A DNA stretch of 64,000 nt, taken from assembly GCA_030583865.1 (NCBI GenBank), contig CP129479.1:694744-758743 (forward strand), read 5' to 3'. A program made the position numbers and the translations under genes. Positions 38,087-46,320 of the stretch are shown piece after piece (position 1 is the first letter of the stretch; each line of letters begins with the position of its first letter). Below the pieces are notes generated by a model that searched no databases, was not told the DNA's origin, and saw only the letters and a list, made by a program, of their open reading frames with translations. Source of the stretch: Thermodesulfobacteriota bacterium. GTDB taxonomy: Bacteria > Desulfobacterota > GWC2-55-46.

Positions 38087-38490
38087 AGATAAACCTTTCC
38101 AACCAGGACGTGCAGAGCGTAAGCGTAGGCAAGGTCGAGCGCCTGAGCGGCGAGGACCTTAAGAAGTGCTACCAGTGCGGGAACTGCTCCGGAGGGTGTC
38201 CGGTATCATATAAGATGGAGATACCCCCGACAAGGATAATGAGGATGCTCCAGCTCGGGAGGCTGGAGGAGGTGAAGGCCGCAAACTCGATGTGGCTCTG
38301 CGTCGGCTGCCTCCAGTGCTATTCGAGGTGCCCGAAAGGGTGCAGCGTCGCAGCGGTATTGGAGGCCCTGAGGCAGGAGGCCCTGAGGGAGAGCGCGGAC
38401 AGGGTGGATGTAAAGGAGTTGCCCATGCCGCTACTCAAGAAGGCGCCGCAGCAGGCTATTGTCTGCGGGTTCAGGAAGTTCGTTAGCTGA
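38083..38490 (+). CDS. hdrC: Heterodisulfide reductase subunit C-like ferredoxin
   Basis: 135 residues with two classical [4Fe-4S] motifs: CYQCGNCSGGCP and CVGCLQCYSRCP. Domain spacing and length match soluble HdrC, which passes electrons between HdrA and the CCG-domain subunit HdrB. Start is TTG in a TTGA overlap with the fumarase beta stop. HdrB follows, but only after a 178-bp inverted-repeat element starting 9 bp past the stop, an unusual interruption of two genes whose products normally bind each other. Confidence 0.9.
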   Translation: MKINLSNQDVQSVSVGKVERLSGEDLKKCYQCGNCSGGCPVSYKMEIPPTRIMRMLQLGRLEEVKAANSMWLCVGCLQCYSRCPKGCSVAAVLEALRQEALRESADRVDVKELPMPLLKKAPQQAIVCGFRKFVS

Positions 38491-38499
38491 AAGTCCGCG

Positions 38500-38677
38500 C
38501 TTGTAAACTGTCCGTCTGCGTTGTCAGGCGGCTCGGAAGAGTTTAGTGAGGCAGTAAATAAATTCATACTTGAAACATCCGGATGCGAGGAAGGACAAGG
38601 GATTGAACCGCAGCATACTTCATGTATGTGAGGATTCAAGCCCGAAGCACTGACGAAGCAGACGGATAGTTTGCAAG
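38500..38677. repeat. Inverted-repeat element between hdrC and hdrB
   Basis: 178 bp whose ends are near-perfect inverted repeats over 28 positions. CTTGTAAACTGTCCGTCTGC at the left is answered by CTTGCAAACTATCCGTCTGC read from the right, continuing GTTGTCAG versus TTCGTCAG. An inner GCATAC/GTATGT stem is present. It ends two bases before an ATG and 16 bases before the likely hdrB start. No coding content. Confidence 0.85.
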
Positions 38678-38693
38678 TATGAACCAGGTCCTT

Positions 38694-39548
38694 ATGAAAA
38701 TACCCTATTACCCAGGATGTACGCTAAACACGGTCGCCAAGCAGTTCGACTCCTCGGCGCGGGACTCCGCCCTTGCCGTGGGTTTCGAGATGGCCGAGCT
38801 CAAGCAGTGGAACTGCTGCGGCGCCACATTCCCGCTCGCCCCTGACAACCTGATGGGCCTCACTGCCCCGGCAAAGGTCCTCTCCGGGGCGCGCAAGGTT
38901 GGCGACACGCTCACGACCCTCTGTTCTGTCTGCTATAACGTCCTCAAGCGGACGAACTCCGTCATAAGGGAGAGCAAGGAGAAGAGGGGCGTCGTAAACG
39001 GCTTCATAGAAGAGGAGTACGACGGGAGCCTCAGCGTACTCCATTACCTCGAAGTGCTCCGCGACCGCGTGGGCTTTGACAAGGTAAAGGGGGCGGTGAA
39101 GAGGCCACTTAAGGGCATAAAGGCCGGGGCATATTACGGCTGCATGCTCCTTCGTCCTTTCGAGGACGTCGGCATAGACAACGCAGAAAGGCCGACCATA
39201 TTCGAGGACCTCTTGAAGGCCCTCGGGGCCGAGCCGGTGGAGTTCCCTAACAGGATAGAGTGCTGCGGCGCTCACCTCGCCATGAACGACGAAGAGGTGG
39301 TTACGCGCCTTTCCGGTGCGGTAATCGACTCGGCTGCGGGCATGGGCGCTGAGCTTGTGGTGACGAGCTGCCCGCTCTGCCAGTACAACCTTGAAAAGAG
39401 CCGCGGCGCCGGCTCAAGCAACGGGGTGCCCGTAATATACTTCACCCAGGCCCTGGGTCTTGCCCTCGGCCAGGACATCGAAACACTCGGGTTCGAGAAG
39501 AACGCAACCGACGTAATGCCGCTTCTCAAGAAGAAGGGGATAGCTTAG
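38694..39548 (+). CDS. hdrB: Heterodisulfide reductase subunit B-like (two CCG domains)
   Basis: About 284 residues. MKIPYYPGCTL opens the first CCG domain with NWNCCG-like QWNCCGATF. The second has YYGCMLLRP, ECCGAHLAMN and TSCPLCQYNL. Two CX31-39CCGX35-36CXXC patterns are the ligands of the non-cubane [4Fe-4S] clusters that cleave heterodisulfides in HdrB. In bacteria the substrate may be DsrC or another disulfide carrier, and in thiol:fumarate reductase the CCG domain is fused to TfrB. Here TfrB lacks it, so this HdrB might serve that function. ATG at 38679 is an alternative start just at the edge of the repeat element. Confidence 0.9.
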   Translation: MKIPYYPGCTLNTVAKQFDSSARDSALAVGFEMAELKQWNCCGATFPLAPDNLMGLTAPAKVLSGARKVGDTLTTLCSVCYNVLKRTNSVIRESKEKRGVVNGFIEEEYDGSLSVLHYLEVLRDRVGFDKVKGAVKRPLKGIKAGAYYGCMLLRPFEDVGIDNAERPTIFEDLLKALGAEPVEFPNRIECCGAHLAMNDEEVVTRLSGAVIDSAAGMGAELVVTSCPLCQYNLEKSRGAGSSNGVPVIYFTQALGLALGQDIETLGFEKNATDVMPLLKKKGIA

Positions 39549-39663
39549 GTCCGTCATTGCGAGGGGGTTTTCCCCGAAGCGATCTCATGATGAACAAAGC
39601 AGAAGTTGTAGAGTGGCTTTCAACCTGATGTGTCTTTAGTTATCGTTATCGAGGTTCATCGTT

Positions 39664-41637
39664 ATGCCGAGAATCGGAGTCTTCGTCTGCCAGTGCGGGA
39701 ATAACATAGCCGCTACCGTCGACACCAAAAAGGTCGCCGAGGAGATGGCCAAGATCCCGGGTGTGGTCTACACCTGCGACTACAAGTTCATGTGCTCGTC
39801 TCCCGGCCAGGAGACCCTGAAGCAGGCCATAAAGGAGAACGACCTCGACGGCATAATCGTCTCGGCCTGCTCTCCGCACATGCACGAGAAGACCTTCAGG
39901 AAGGCCTCAGAGGCAGCGGGCCTCAATCCCTACCAGTGCGAGATAACCAACATCCGCGAGCAGTGCTCGTGGGTCCACCACGACAAGACCAAGGCCACGG
40001 GGACGGTCAAGTCCATCGACCTTACCAGGATGACCATACAGAGGCTCAAGAAGAACCAGCCTCTCAAGAAAATAAAGATACCCGTAAAGAAGAAGGCTCT
40101 CGTCATAGGCGGCGGCATCGCGGGGATACAGGCGGCGCTCGACATAGCCGAGGGCGGCAGGGAAGTCATACTCGTCGAGAAGGAGCCCTCGATAGGCGGC
40201 AACATGGCGAGGCTCTCCGAGACCTTCCCCACGATGGACTGCTCGCAGTGCATCCTGACGCCCAAGATGGTCGAGGCCGAGCTTAACGAGAACATAACCC
40301 TCTACACCTACTCCGAGGTCGAGAAGGTAGACGGCTACATCGGCAACTTCACGGTGACCGTCAGGAGGAAGTCCAAGTACGTTGACGAGGAGCGCTGCAC
40401 CGGGTGCGGCGAGTGCATAGAGAAGTGCCCGTTCAAGGTGGAGAGCGCCTTTGAGCTGGGCCTTAACAAGAGAAAGGTCATCTACACGCCTTTCCCGCAG
40501 TCGGTCCCGAACATCCCGGTCATAGACGCGCCGAACTGCCCCAAGATACAGAAGGACAAGTGCGGCGCCTGCGCCATAGTCTGCGGCCCCAAGTGCATAG
40601 ACTTCAAGATGGAAGACAAGCTCGAAACCGTTGAGGTCGGGGCCATAGTCGTGGCCACGGGCTACCAGCTCATGCCCAACGAGCGCTTCGGCGAGTACGG
40701 CTACGGGAGGATCAAGGACGTCATAAGCGGCCTGCAGTTCGAGAGGCTCGCGTCGTCGTCCGGCCCGACCGGCGGCGAGATACGGAGGCCCTCGGACGGC
40801 AAGGTACCGGAGAGCGTCGTATTCATACAGTGCGTGGGTTCCAGGGACGAGAAAAAGGGCGTTTCCTACTGCTCTAAGATATGCTGCATGTACACTGCCA
40901 AGCACACCAAGCTCTATTCCCACAAGGTGCACGGCGGCCAGGCCTATGTCTTCTACATGGACATACGCTCCGGCGGAAAGCGGTATGAGGAGTTCGTAAG
41001 GGGCGCGATAGAGCACGACGGCGCCATGTACCTCAGGGGCCGCGTCTCGCGGGTGTACGAGAAAAACGGGAAAATAATCGTCCAGGGCGCGGACACCTTG
41101 AGCGGCTCGCAGGTGGAGATAGAGGCCGACATGGTGGTCCTCGCTACCGCCGTCGTTTCGAGGGAGGGCGCGGACGGGCTCGCCCAGAGGCTCGGCATAG
41201 GCTATGACAAGCACAAGTTCTATAACGAGTACCACCCGAAGTTGAAGCCTGTGGAGACGGTTACCGCAGGGATATACCTCGCGGGCTCCTGCATGGGGCC
41301 CATGGACATACCCGACTCGGTAGCGCAGGGGAGCGCCGCGGCGAGCAAGGTTCTGGCGCTCTTCTCAGCCGACGAGATGGCAAGGGAGCCCATAACATCG
41401 GTAGTGAACAAGGTCACCTGCAACGCCTGCTGGGACTGCCTGACCGCCTGCCCCTACACGGCCATCGAGAGGGACGCCATAAAGGACAGGAAGGGCAACA
41501 TCGTGAAGTGGGTCGCGAAGGTGAACGACGGCGTCTGCCAGGGCTGCGGAGTTTGCGTTGCGGCCTGCAGGTCGAAATCCATCGACTTGAAGGGGTATAC
41601 TGACGAGCAGGTGTTTGCGGCGATAAACACATTTTAG
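39664..41637 (+). CDS. hdrA: Heterodisulfide reductase subunit A (FAD/Fe-S electron-bifurcating flavoprotein)
   Basis: 657 residues. The N-terminal cysteine-rich part has GVFVCQCGNNI and ACSPHMHEKTF. The FAD domain has ALVIGGGIAGIQAALDIA and IGGNMARLSETFPTMDC. A central ferredoxin insert has CTGCGECIEKCP and further cysteines. The C-terminal ferredoxin domain has CNACWDCLTACP and CQGCGVCVAACRSKS. All HdrA hallmark regions are present and no in-frame TGA suggests selenocysteine. HdrA holds the bifurcating FAD, splitting electrons from NADH (via FlxA) or hydrogenase between a disulfide/fumarate branch and ferredoxin. Preceded by a 115-bp gap with a CGTCATTGCGAGG-type repeat fragment at 39552-39590. 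Confidence 0.93.
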   Translation: MPRIGVFVCQCGNNIAATVDTKKVAEEMAKIPGVVYTCDYKFMCSSPGQETLKQAIKENDLDGIIVSACSPHMHEKTFRKASEAAGLNPYQCEITNIREQCSWVHHDKTKATGTVKSIDLTRMTIQRLKKNQPLKKIKIPVKKKALVIGGGIAGIQAALDIAEGGREVILVEKEPSIGGNMARLSETFPTMDCSQCILTPKMVEAELNENITLYTYSEVEKVDGYIGNFTVTVRRKSKYVDEERCTGCGECIEKCPFKVESAFELGLNKRKVIYTPFPQSVPNIPVIDAPNCPKIQKDKCGACAIVCGPKCIDFKMEDKLETVEVGAIVVATGYQLMPNERFGEYGYGRIKDVISGLQFERLASSSGPTGGEIRRPSDGKVPESVVFIQCVGSRDEKKGVSYCSKICCMYTAKHTKLYSHKVHGGQAYVFYMDIRSGGKRYEEFVRGAIEHDGAMYLRGRVSRVYEKNGKIIVQGADTLSGSQVEIEADMVVLATAVVSREGADGLAQRLGIGYDKHKFYNEYHPKLKPVETVTAGIYLAGSCMGPMDIPDSVAQGSAAASKVLALFSADEMAREPITSVVNKVTCNACWDCLTACPYTAIERDAIKDRKGNIVKWVAKVNDGVCQGCGVCVAACRSKSIDLKGYTDEQVFAAINTF

Positions 41638-41646
41638 CCTTTCACT

Positions 41647-41664
41647 CCCCTTTTCTAAAGGGGG
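41647..41664. repeat. Short CCCCTTT/AAAGGGG hairpin
   Basis: CCCCTTTTCTAAAGGGGG can fold into a 7-bp stem in the 71-bp gap between hdrA and flxD. The same hairpin core occurs at 55689-55706 (CCCCCTTTAGAAAGGGGG) and a relative at 55610-55630, so it is a dispersed short repeat. Confidence 0.6.
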
Positions 41665-41708
41665 CTGGGGGGATTAGGTCAGCTTAAAAGAGGTTAAGAA
41701 GGTTTCAG

Positions 41709-42182
41709 ATGAGCGCACATCTAGATAAAGACGAAACACCGGCTGCTTCAGGCTCTTTCGAGCCGAAGATAATGGCCTTTGTCTGCAACTGGTGCACCTA
41801 CGCAGGCGCCGACCTCGCGGGCACGAGCAGGATGGAGTACAGGCCGAACGTGAGGATCATAAAGCTCCCCTGCACAGGGAGGATAGACCCGCTCTTCATC
41901 CTCAAGGCATTCGAGAACGGGGCCGACGGCGTGCTGGTCTCGGGCTGCCATCCCGGCGACTGCCATTACACGACAGGCAATTACCACGCCCGGAGGCGCT
42001 GGATAGGGTTCAAGAGCCTCATGGAGTTCGCGGGAATAGACATGAGGAGGCTCCATTTCTCGTGGGTCTCGGCCTCAGAGGCCATCAAGTGGGTGGACCT
42101 CATAAACAAGGTCACCGACGAGGTGAAGGCCCTCGGCCCCTTCATGGAGTACAGTGGGCTCAAGGAAAACGAACTTGAATAG
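41709..42182 (+). CDS. flxD: FlxD/MvhD-like iron-sulfur electron-transfer subunit
   Basis: 157 residues of the MvhD/FlxD family: MAFVCNWCTYAGADLAG, KLPCTGRIDP, SGCHPGDCHY and GNYHARRR are diagnostic and supply the [2Fe-2S] ligands. MvhD connects an electron-input module (hydrogenase or FlxABC) to HdrA. With no hydrogenase genes in the window and FlxC-FlxB-FlxA downstream, the FlxD role is the better fit. Confidence 0.9.
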   Translation: MSAHLDKDETPAASGSFEPKIMAFVCNWCTYAGADLAGTSRMEYRPNVRIIKLPCTGRIDPLFILKAFENGADGVLVSGCHPGDCHYTTGNYHARRRWIGFKSLMEFAGIDMRRLHFSWVSASEAIKWVDLINKVTDEVKALGPFMEYSGLKENELE

Positions 42183-42227
42183 CAGGGTGTTGAAAAACAA
42201 CCTGTCCTGATAGAGGGTAAAAGGGGA

Positions 42228-42443
42228 ATGGGAAAAGAGATATCTGTAAGCGCTGTGCTCATCGAGCGCGAGGACGGCACTTACAGGGCCAACTGCCCCG
42301 AGCTCGACGTGGAAACCGAGGGTGAAAGCTCGGAGGAGGCCTTCGAGAACCTCAAGGCCTCGGTCCAGTTGCACGTGAAAAAGGCGGGGGCAGAGGGGCT
42401 CAAGCAGGTAAAATGCTTCAAGTTCAAGGTGACCCTCGATTAG
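42228..42443 (+). CDS. HicB-like (UPF0150) small protein, no HicA partner
   Basis: 71 residues: a compact beta-alpha-beta HicB-like fold (SVSAVLIEREDGTYRANCPE then EAFENLKASVQLHVKK). AAAGGGGA precedes the ATG. In type II toxin-antitoxin systems HicB pairs with a HicA toxin, but no HicA frame exists beside it and no DNA-binding tail is present. It lies in the same direction inside the flx operon, 45 bp after flxD. It may be a solitary HicB-fold regulator or a metabolism-linked protein unrelated to toxicity. Confidence 0.75.
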   Translation: MGKEISVSAVLIEREDGTYRANCPELDVETEGESSEEAFENLKASVQLHVKKAGAEGLKQVKCFKFKVTLD

Positions 42444-42518
42444 CGGGGGCCGGGTCTGATAAAAAACGGCGGGGCTGGAACGAAGCCCCTCGATGAAAGC
42501 GTAGAAAAGGCGCTCCAG

Positions 42519-43412
42519 ATGGAAAACATATTAAGGCAGAAGGCTAAAGAGCTCCTTGCCTCGGGCGAGGTAAAGGTCGTAATCGGCTACGGCTGGAACA
42601 GGGCGAAGACGAGGACCACCCCGGTATTCATAACCGACGCGGCGGATACCGGCCAGCTCGTCTGGAACCCGCTTTGCGTAAACAATCTTTCGGTCTATCT
42701 TACGCGGAAGTTCAAGGACATCCAGGCCCTCGGAAAGCCCGCGATAGTCGCCAAGGGCTGCGACATAAGGAACATCGCCGTCCTTATCTCGGAGGCGCAG
42801 ATAAAGCGCGAGGACGTTTATGTGATCGGCATGGCGTGCCAGGGCGTCGTATACAAGCAGGAGCTCTGGCAGGGCGAGCTTAAGCCCAACATAATGCCGA
42901 CCAAGTGCCATAACTGCGACGTAAGGAACCCGCACCTTTCGGACTTCGTCGTGGGCGGGAAGGTCGATTTCACGCCTCCCGAAGAGCCTGCCGGAATGGT
43001 CTTCGACAAGATACGGGACCTCGACTCCAAGTCCCCATCCGAAAGGTGGGCCTTCTGGGTGAAAGAGTTCTCCAGGTGCATAAAATGCTACGCGTGCAGG
43101 CAGGTATGCTCGCTCTGCTATTGCGAAAGGTGCATAACCGAGAAGAACATGCCACAGTGGATAGAGACTTCGGCCCACCCGAGGGGGAACCTCTCATGGA
43201 ACCTCATAAGGGCCATGCACCTTACGGGCAGGTGCACCTTCTGCGGGGAGTGCGAGAGGGCGTGCCCGGTGAACATCCCCTTGAACCTGGTGAACCAGAA
43301 GATGATAATGGTCGTGAAGGACGCGTTCGACTTCAAATCCGGCTATGACGAAAAAGTGCATCCGCCGATGATAGTCTTCAGCCCGGACGACAAGGAAAAC
43401 TTCATTAAATGA
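42519..43412 (+). CDS. flxC: FlxC-like iron-sulfur protein
   Basis: 297 residues. The N-terminal half (VVIGYGWNRAKTRTTPVFI, AIVAKGCDIRNIAVLISE, VIGMACQGV, TKCHNCDVRNP) resembles the FrhB/hydrogenase-beta type domain. The C-terminal half carries two [4Fe-4S] motifs, with the first variant CIKCYACRQVCSLCYC and the second CTFCGECERACP. Gene order flxD-x-flxC-flxB-flxA next to hdrCBA supports the FlxC assignment. It should relay electrons between FlxB/A and the Hdr core. The unusually cysteine-dense segment around residue 190-205 may hold an additional metal site. Confidence 0.82.
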   Translation: MENILRQKAKELLASGEVKVVIGYGWNRAKTRTTPVFITDAADTGQLVWNPLCVNNLSVYLTRKFKDIQALGKPAIVAKGCDIRNIAVLISEAQIKREDVYVIGMACQGVVYKQELWQGELKPNIMPTKCHNCDVRNPHLSDFVVGGKVDFTPPEEPAGMVFDKIRDLDSKSPSERWAFWVKEFSRCIKCYACRQVCSLCYCERCITEKNMPQWIETSAHPRGNLSWNLIRAMHLTGRCTFCGECERACPVNIPLNLVNQKMIMVVKDAFDFKSGYDEKVHPPMIVFSPDDKENFIK

Positions 43413-43433
43413 CCCTGCCCGCTTGTCGGGCGG

Positions 43434-44459
43434 ATGAAAACGGTATCTATGGCTGACAAGACTCTTAAAAAGGAAGACCTCGGAAAGCTAGTCGACTCTG
43501 TAAGGGCTAAGGGCGGAAGGTTCGTAGCTCCCACCCTGCTTGCGCGCCAGGTCGTATTCAGGAGCGTTAAGTCCGCCGAGGAGGTCGCTACCGACTATAT
43601 CCTCGCAAGGAACTCCTTCAAGGAGTTCCTCTTCCCGCAGACCGAAGTCATAGCCGAGTTTTCCATGAGCAAGGACTCGGTGGGGCTTAAGGGCGTCGAG
43701 GTCAACGCGCCTGAAACGGTCGTATTCGGCGCGAGGCCGTGCGAAGCCGCGAGCCTGAAGGGCCTGAGGGCGCTCTTTACATGGGACTTCGTGGACGAGT
43801 TCTACACCAAGAGGGAAGACAGGACGGTCGTCATAACCGTCGGCTGCACCAGCGGCGACGAGGCCTGCTTCTGCACCACGGTCGATCTCTCTCCGGAGTC
43901 TACCGAGGGCTCTGACGTGTATCTCAGGGAGACCGAGGACAACGGATACGCCGTGACCGGATTGACCGAGAAGGGCAAGAAGTTCCTCGATACCCACGCC
44001 GCGGTTTTCACCTCCGGCGCGGCAAAGGAAAAGCCGCTCTTCATGCCGGAGAAGCTGCCCGCGATAGACTTGAAGAGGATCTCCGAGAGGCTCAAGGACA
44101 CGGCCCATTACGACGACCCCGTCTGGGCAAAGCTCACGATGAAGTGCATCGGCTGCGGTGCCTGCACGTTCGTATGCCCCACGTGCAGGTGCTTCGACAT
44201 AACCGACGAGGGCACGGCCTTCGAGGGCGAGCGGAGGAAGAACTGGGACTCCTGCCAGTACGACTCCTTCACGCTCCACGCGAGCGGCCACAACCCCAGG
44301 GAGCACCAGCCCCAGAGGTGGAGGAACCGCTTCATGTGCAAGTTCAACTTCTACCCCGAGAAGTTCTCGTCAAAGGGTTGCGTGGGCTGCGGCAGGTGCA
44401 TAAGGGTGTGCCCGGTGAGGCTGGATATAACCGAGGTGATGGAGGAGTTCTCGAAGTAG
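43434..44459 (+). CDS. flxB: FlxB-like iron-sulfur protein (AsrA/hydrogenase-beta type)
   Basis: 341 residues. The N-terminal 200 residues belong to the sulfite-reductase-A/hydrogenase-beta family (TEVIAEFS, VVFGARPCEAASLKGL, GCTSGDEACFCTTV). The C-terminus has two [4Fe-4S] motifs: CIGCGACTFVCPTCRC and CVGCGRCIRVCP. It would take electrons from the flavin subunit FlxA. An ATG at 43449 is an alternative start. The next gene is flxA after a 114-bp gap that contains a hairpin (44480-44530). Confidence 0.85.
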   Translation: MKTVSMADKTLKKEDLGKLVDSVRAKGGRFVAPTLLARQVVFRSVKSAEEVATDYILARNSFKEFLFPQTEVIAEFSMSKDSVGLKGVEVNAPETVVFGARPCEAASLKGLRALFTWDFVDEFYTKREDRTVVITVGCTSGDEACFCTTVDLSPESTEGSDVYLRETEDNGYAVTGLTEKGKKFLDTHAAVFTSGAAKEKPLFMPEKLPAIDLKRISERLKDTAHYDDPVWAKLTMKCIGCGACTFVCPTCRCFDITDEGTAFEGERRKNWDSCQYDSFTLHASGHNPREHQPQRWRNRFMCKFNFYPEKFSSKGCVGCGRCIRVCPVRLDITEVMEEFSK

Positions 44460-44479
44460 GAGAGTTTGCTCATAAAACA

Positions 44480-44530
44480 CCTGCCTGCGTTGCCAGGACT
44501 GCGGGATTAATTCACGCATCAGCAGGCAGG
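44480..44530. repeat. Inverted repeat between flxB and flxA
   Basis: CCTGCCTGC (44480-44488) and GCAGGCAGG (44522-44530) are exact inverted 9-mers. The left arm continues GTTGCCAG, resembling the GTTGTCAG in the element at 38500, which suggests a degraded relative. No T-tract, so not an obvious terminator. Confidence 0.55.
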
Positions 44531-44573
44531 GACAGGATTTAAAAAACAGGAAACGGACGAGAATCACTGCCTT

Positions 44574-45407
44574 ATGAATAATATTTATCTTCCATATCTT
44601 GCGAAAATAGAGGAAATAAGGGACGAGGCCCCGGACGTCAGGAGCTTCAAGCTCGTATTCGAGGACCCCGCTCTCCGCGACTCGTTCGAGTTCAAGACAG
44701 GGCAGTTCGGCCTCTACTCGGCCTTCGGCCTCGGGGAATCGACCTTCTGCATAGCGTCTTCGCCCACGAGGAAGGGCTATATCCAATGCACCTTCAGGCG
44801 GACCGGGCGCGTTACCGGCGGCCTTGCCCAGCTATCGGTCGGCGACACCATGGGTTTCAGGGGCCCCTACGGCAACTGGTTCCCGGTCGACGACTGGAAA
44901 GGGAAGGACATAGTATTCATAGCCGGAGGCATAGGGCTTCCGCCGGTGCGCTCGGTCATATGGAACGTGCTTGACCGGAGGCAGGACTTCGGCAATATAA
45001 CAATCGTATACGGGGCCAGGACGGTAGCCGACCTCGTCTACAAGGATGAGCTTAAGGGCTGGGACGAGAGAGGCGACATAACCCTCGTCCAGACCGTGGA
45101 CCCCGGCGGAGAGACCCCGGAATGGAAGGGCAAGGTCGGGTTCGTGCCGACGGTCCTCGAGGAGGCCGCGCCTTCCGCGAAGAACGCGGTGGCCGTCACC
45201 TGCGGCCCCCCGATAATGATAAAGTTCGTGCTGAATTCGCTTCTAAAGCTCGGCTTTGACGAGGGGAGCGTATACACTACCTTAGAGAACAAGATGAAGT
45301 GCGGCGTCGGCAAATGCGGCAGGTGCAACGTGGGCGACGTCTATGTCTGCAAGGAAGGCCCGGTCTATACCGCCGCCGAAATAAAGAGGATGTACAACGA
45401 TTTTTAA
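44574..45407 (+). CDS. flxA: FlxA-like FAD/NAD(P)-binding oxidoreductase
   Basis: 277 residues of the ferredoxin-NADP reductase/hydrogenase-gamma family. The FAD-binding barrel has FKTGQFGLYS and STFCIASSP (R-x-Y-S-like position altered to F-C-I-A-S-S). The NAD domain has VFIAGGIGLPPVRSVI and TCGPPIMIKFVLNSL. The C-terminal [2Fe-2S] motif is CGVGKCGRCNVGDVYVC. This is the NADH entry point of the FlxABCD-HdrABC complex. Gene order hdrC-hdrB-hdrA-flxD-flxC-flxB-flxA is complete, and the fumarate-reductase-like genes follow 37 bp later. Confidence 0.9.
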   Translation: MNNIYLPYLAKIEEIRDEAPDVRSFKLVFEDPALRDSFEFKTGQFGLYSAFGLGESTFCIASSPTRKGYIQCTFRRTGRVTGGLAQLSVGDTMGFRGPYGNWFPVDDWKGKDIVFIAGGIGLPPVRSVIWNVLDRRQDFGNITIVYGARTVADLVYKDELKGWDERGDITLVQTVDPGGETPEWKGKVGFVPTVLEEAAPSAKNAVAVTCGPPIMIKFVLNSLLKLGFDEGSVYTTLENKMKCGVGKCGRCNVGDVYVCKEGPVYTAAEIKRMYNDF

Positions 45408-45444
45408 TCCAGTTAATTTAATGCAGGAGCCCGGAGAATAAGCC

Positions 45445-46233
45445 ATGGCAGACGATACCAAAAAGACCGCGACCCTAGCTACCGGCGACCGTACCATACC
45501 GCCGAAGGACGCGAAGATGATACCCATATACATAATGGGAAGGGAATACCAGGTCCCTGAGACCCTTACCATAATGAAGGCGGTAGAGTACGCCGGGTAC
45601 TCGTATGTAAGGGGATGCGGGTGCAGGGGCGGCATATGCGGCGCCTGCGGCACCTTCTACAGGTTCCTCGGCGACTACAGGCTCCGCTCCGGGCTCGCCT
45701 GCCAGACCGTGGCCGAGCCGAACATGGTCATAATGCAGCTCCCGTTCTTCCCTGCGAACAGGCCGGGCTATGAAATAGACAAGGTGAGCGGCAACCCGCA
45801 CGAGGAACTCCGTGCCCTCTACCCCGAGGTCTTCAAGTGCGTGGGCTGCGGCACCTGCACCAGGACCTGCCCCATGGACATCGACGTCATGGACTACATC
45901 GCGCTCATGAAGAGGGGCGACTTGAAGGGCGCGGCGCACAAGAGCTTCGACTGCGTCATGTGCGGCCTATGCGCCTCGCGCTGTCCTGCCCAGATATCGC
46001 AGTTCAACGCGGCCATGTTCGTAAGGAGGGTCTTCGGCAGGTACATGCTCCCCGGCGCCGGGCACCTCTCGAAGAGGGTCGAGGAGGTAAAGGCCGGGAA
46101 ATACGAAGGCTCGCTCAAGGAGCTGACCGGCATGAAGCAGGAAGACGTAAAGAAGCTCTACGTCGAGCGCGAGAGGGAGCCGGACCTCGCCGAGTCCGGC
46201 AAGTGGATGCCCAAGGACACGAGCAAGCTTTGA
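45445..46233 (+). CDS. Fumarate reductase iron-sulfur subunit (TfrB N-terminal-type, without CCG domain)
   Basis: 262 residues. The N-terminal [2Fe-2S] ferredoxin domain has CGCRGGICGACG and GLACQT. The C-terminal dicluster has CVGCGTCTRTCP and CVMCGLCASRCP, the pattern of SdhB/FrdB-like subunits. Methanogen thiol:fumarate reductase TfrB continues into an HdrB-like CCG domain; this protein ends without one. With hdrB present in the same operon, an HdrB-TfrB split arrangement is plausible. It should wire electrons from Hdr/Flx to the flavoprotein encoded next. Confidence 0.85.
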   Translation: MADDTKKTATLATGDRTIPPKDAKMIPIYIMGREYQVPETLTIMKAVEYAGYSYVRGCGCRGGICGACGTFYRFLGDYRLRSGLACQTVAEPNMVIMQLPFFPANRPGYEIDKVSGNPHEELRALYPEVFKCVGCGTCTRTCPMDIDVMDYIALMKRGDLKGAAHKSFDCVMCGLCASRCPAQISQFNAAMFVRRVFGRYMLPGAGHLSKRVEEVKAGKYEGSLKELTGMKQEDVKKLYVEREREPDLAESGKWMPKDTSKL

Positions 46234-46320
46234 TCTGCGCAGCCCCCGGGCGGGAGCGCGCATAACGATATTTCCCGGAAAGGCAAACGGGTCGCTTCAG
46301 ACGGCCCTTATGGAGGAAAG

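Noticed and set aside
39907-41235. Long open frame antisense to hdrA (about 440 codons), and similar ones antisense to gyrB, the histidine kinase and tfrA
   Set aside because: They mirror strong codon bias of GC-rich genes on the other strand; the translations are rich in His/Arg/Leu/Val without domains, start sites or ribosome sites. The genuine frames carry complete catalytic motifs.
39664-41637. Selenocysteine in HdrA or other Hdr/KOR subunits
   Set aside because: No in-frame TGA interrupts these genes; all expected cluster ligands are cysteines.
42183-42227. CAGGGTGTTG/CAACCTG hairpin before the HicB-like gene as a terminator
   Set aside because: The stem is imperfect and not followed by a T-tract, and transcription must continue into flxCBA.
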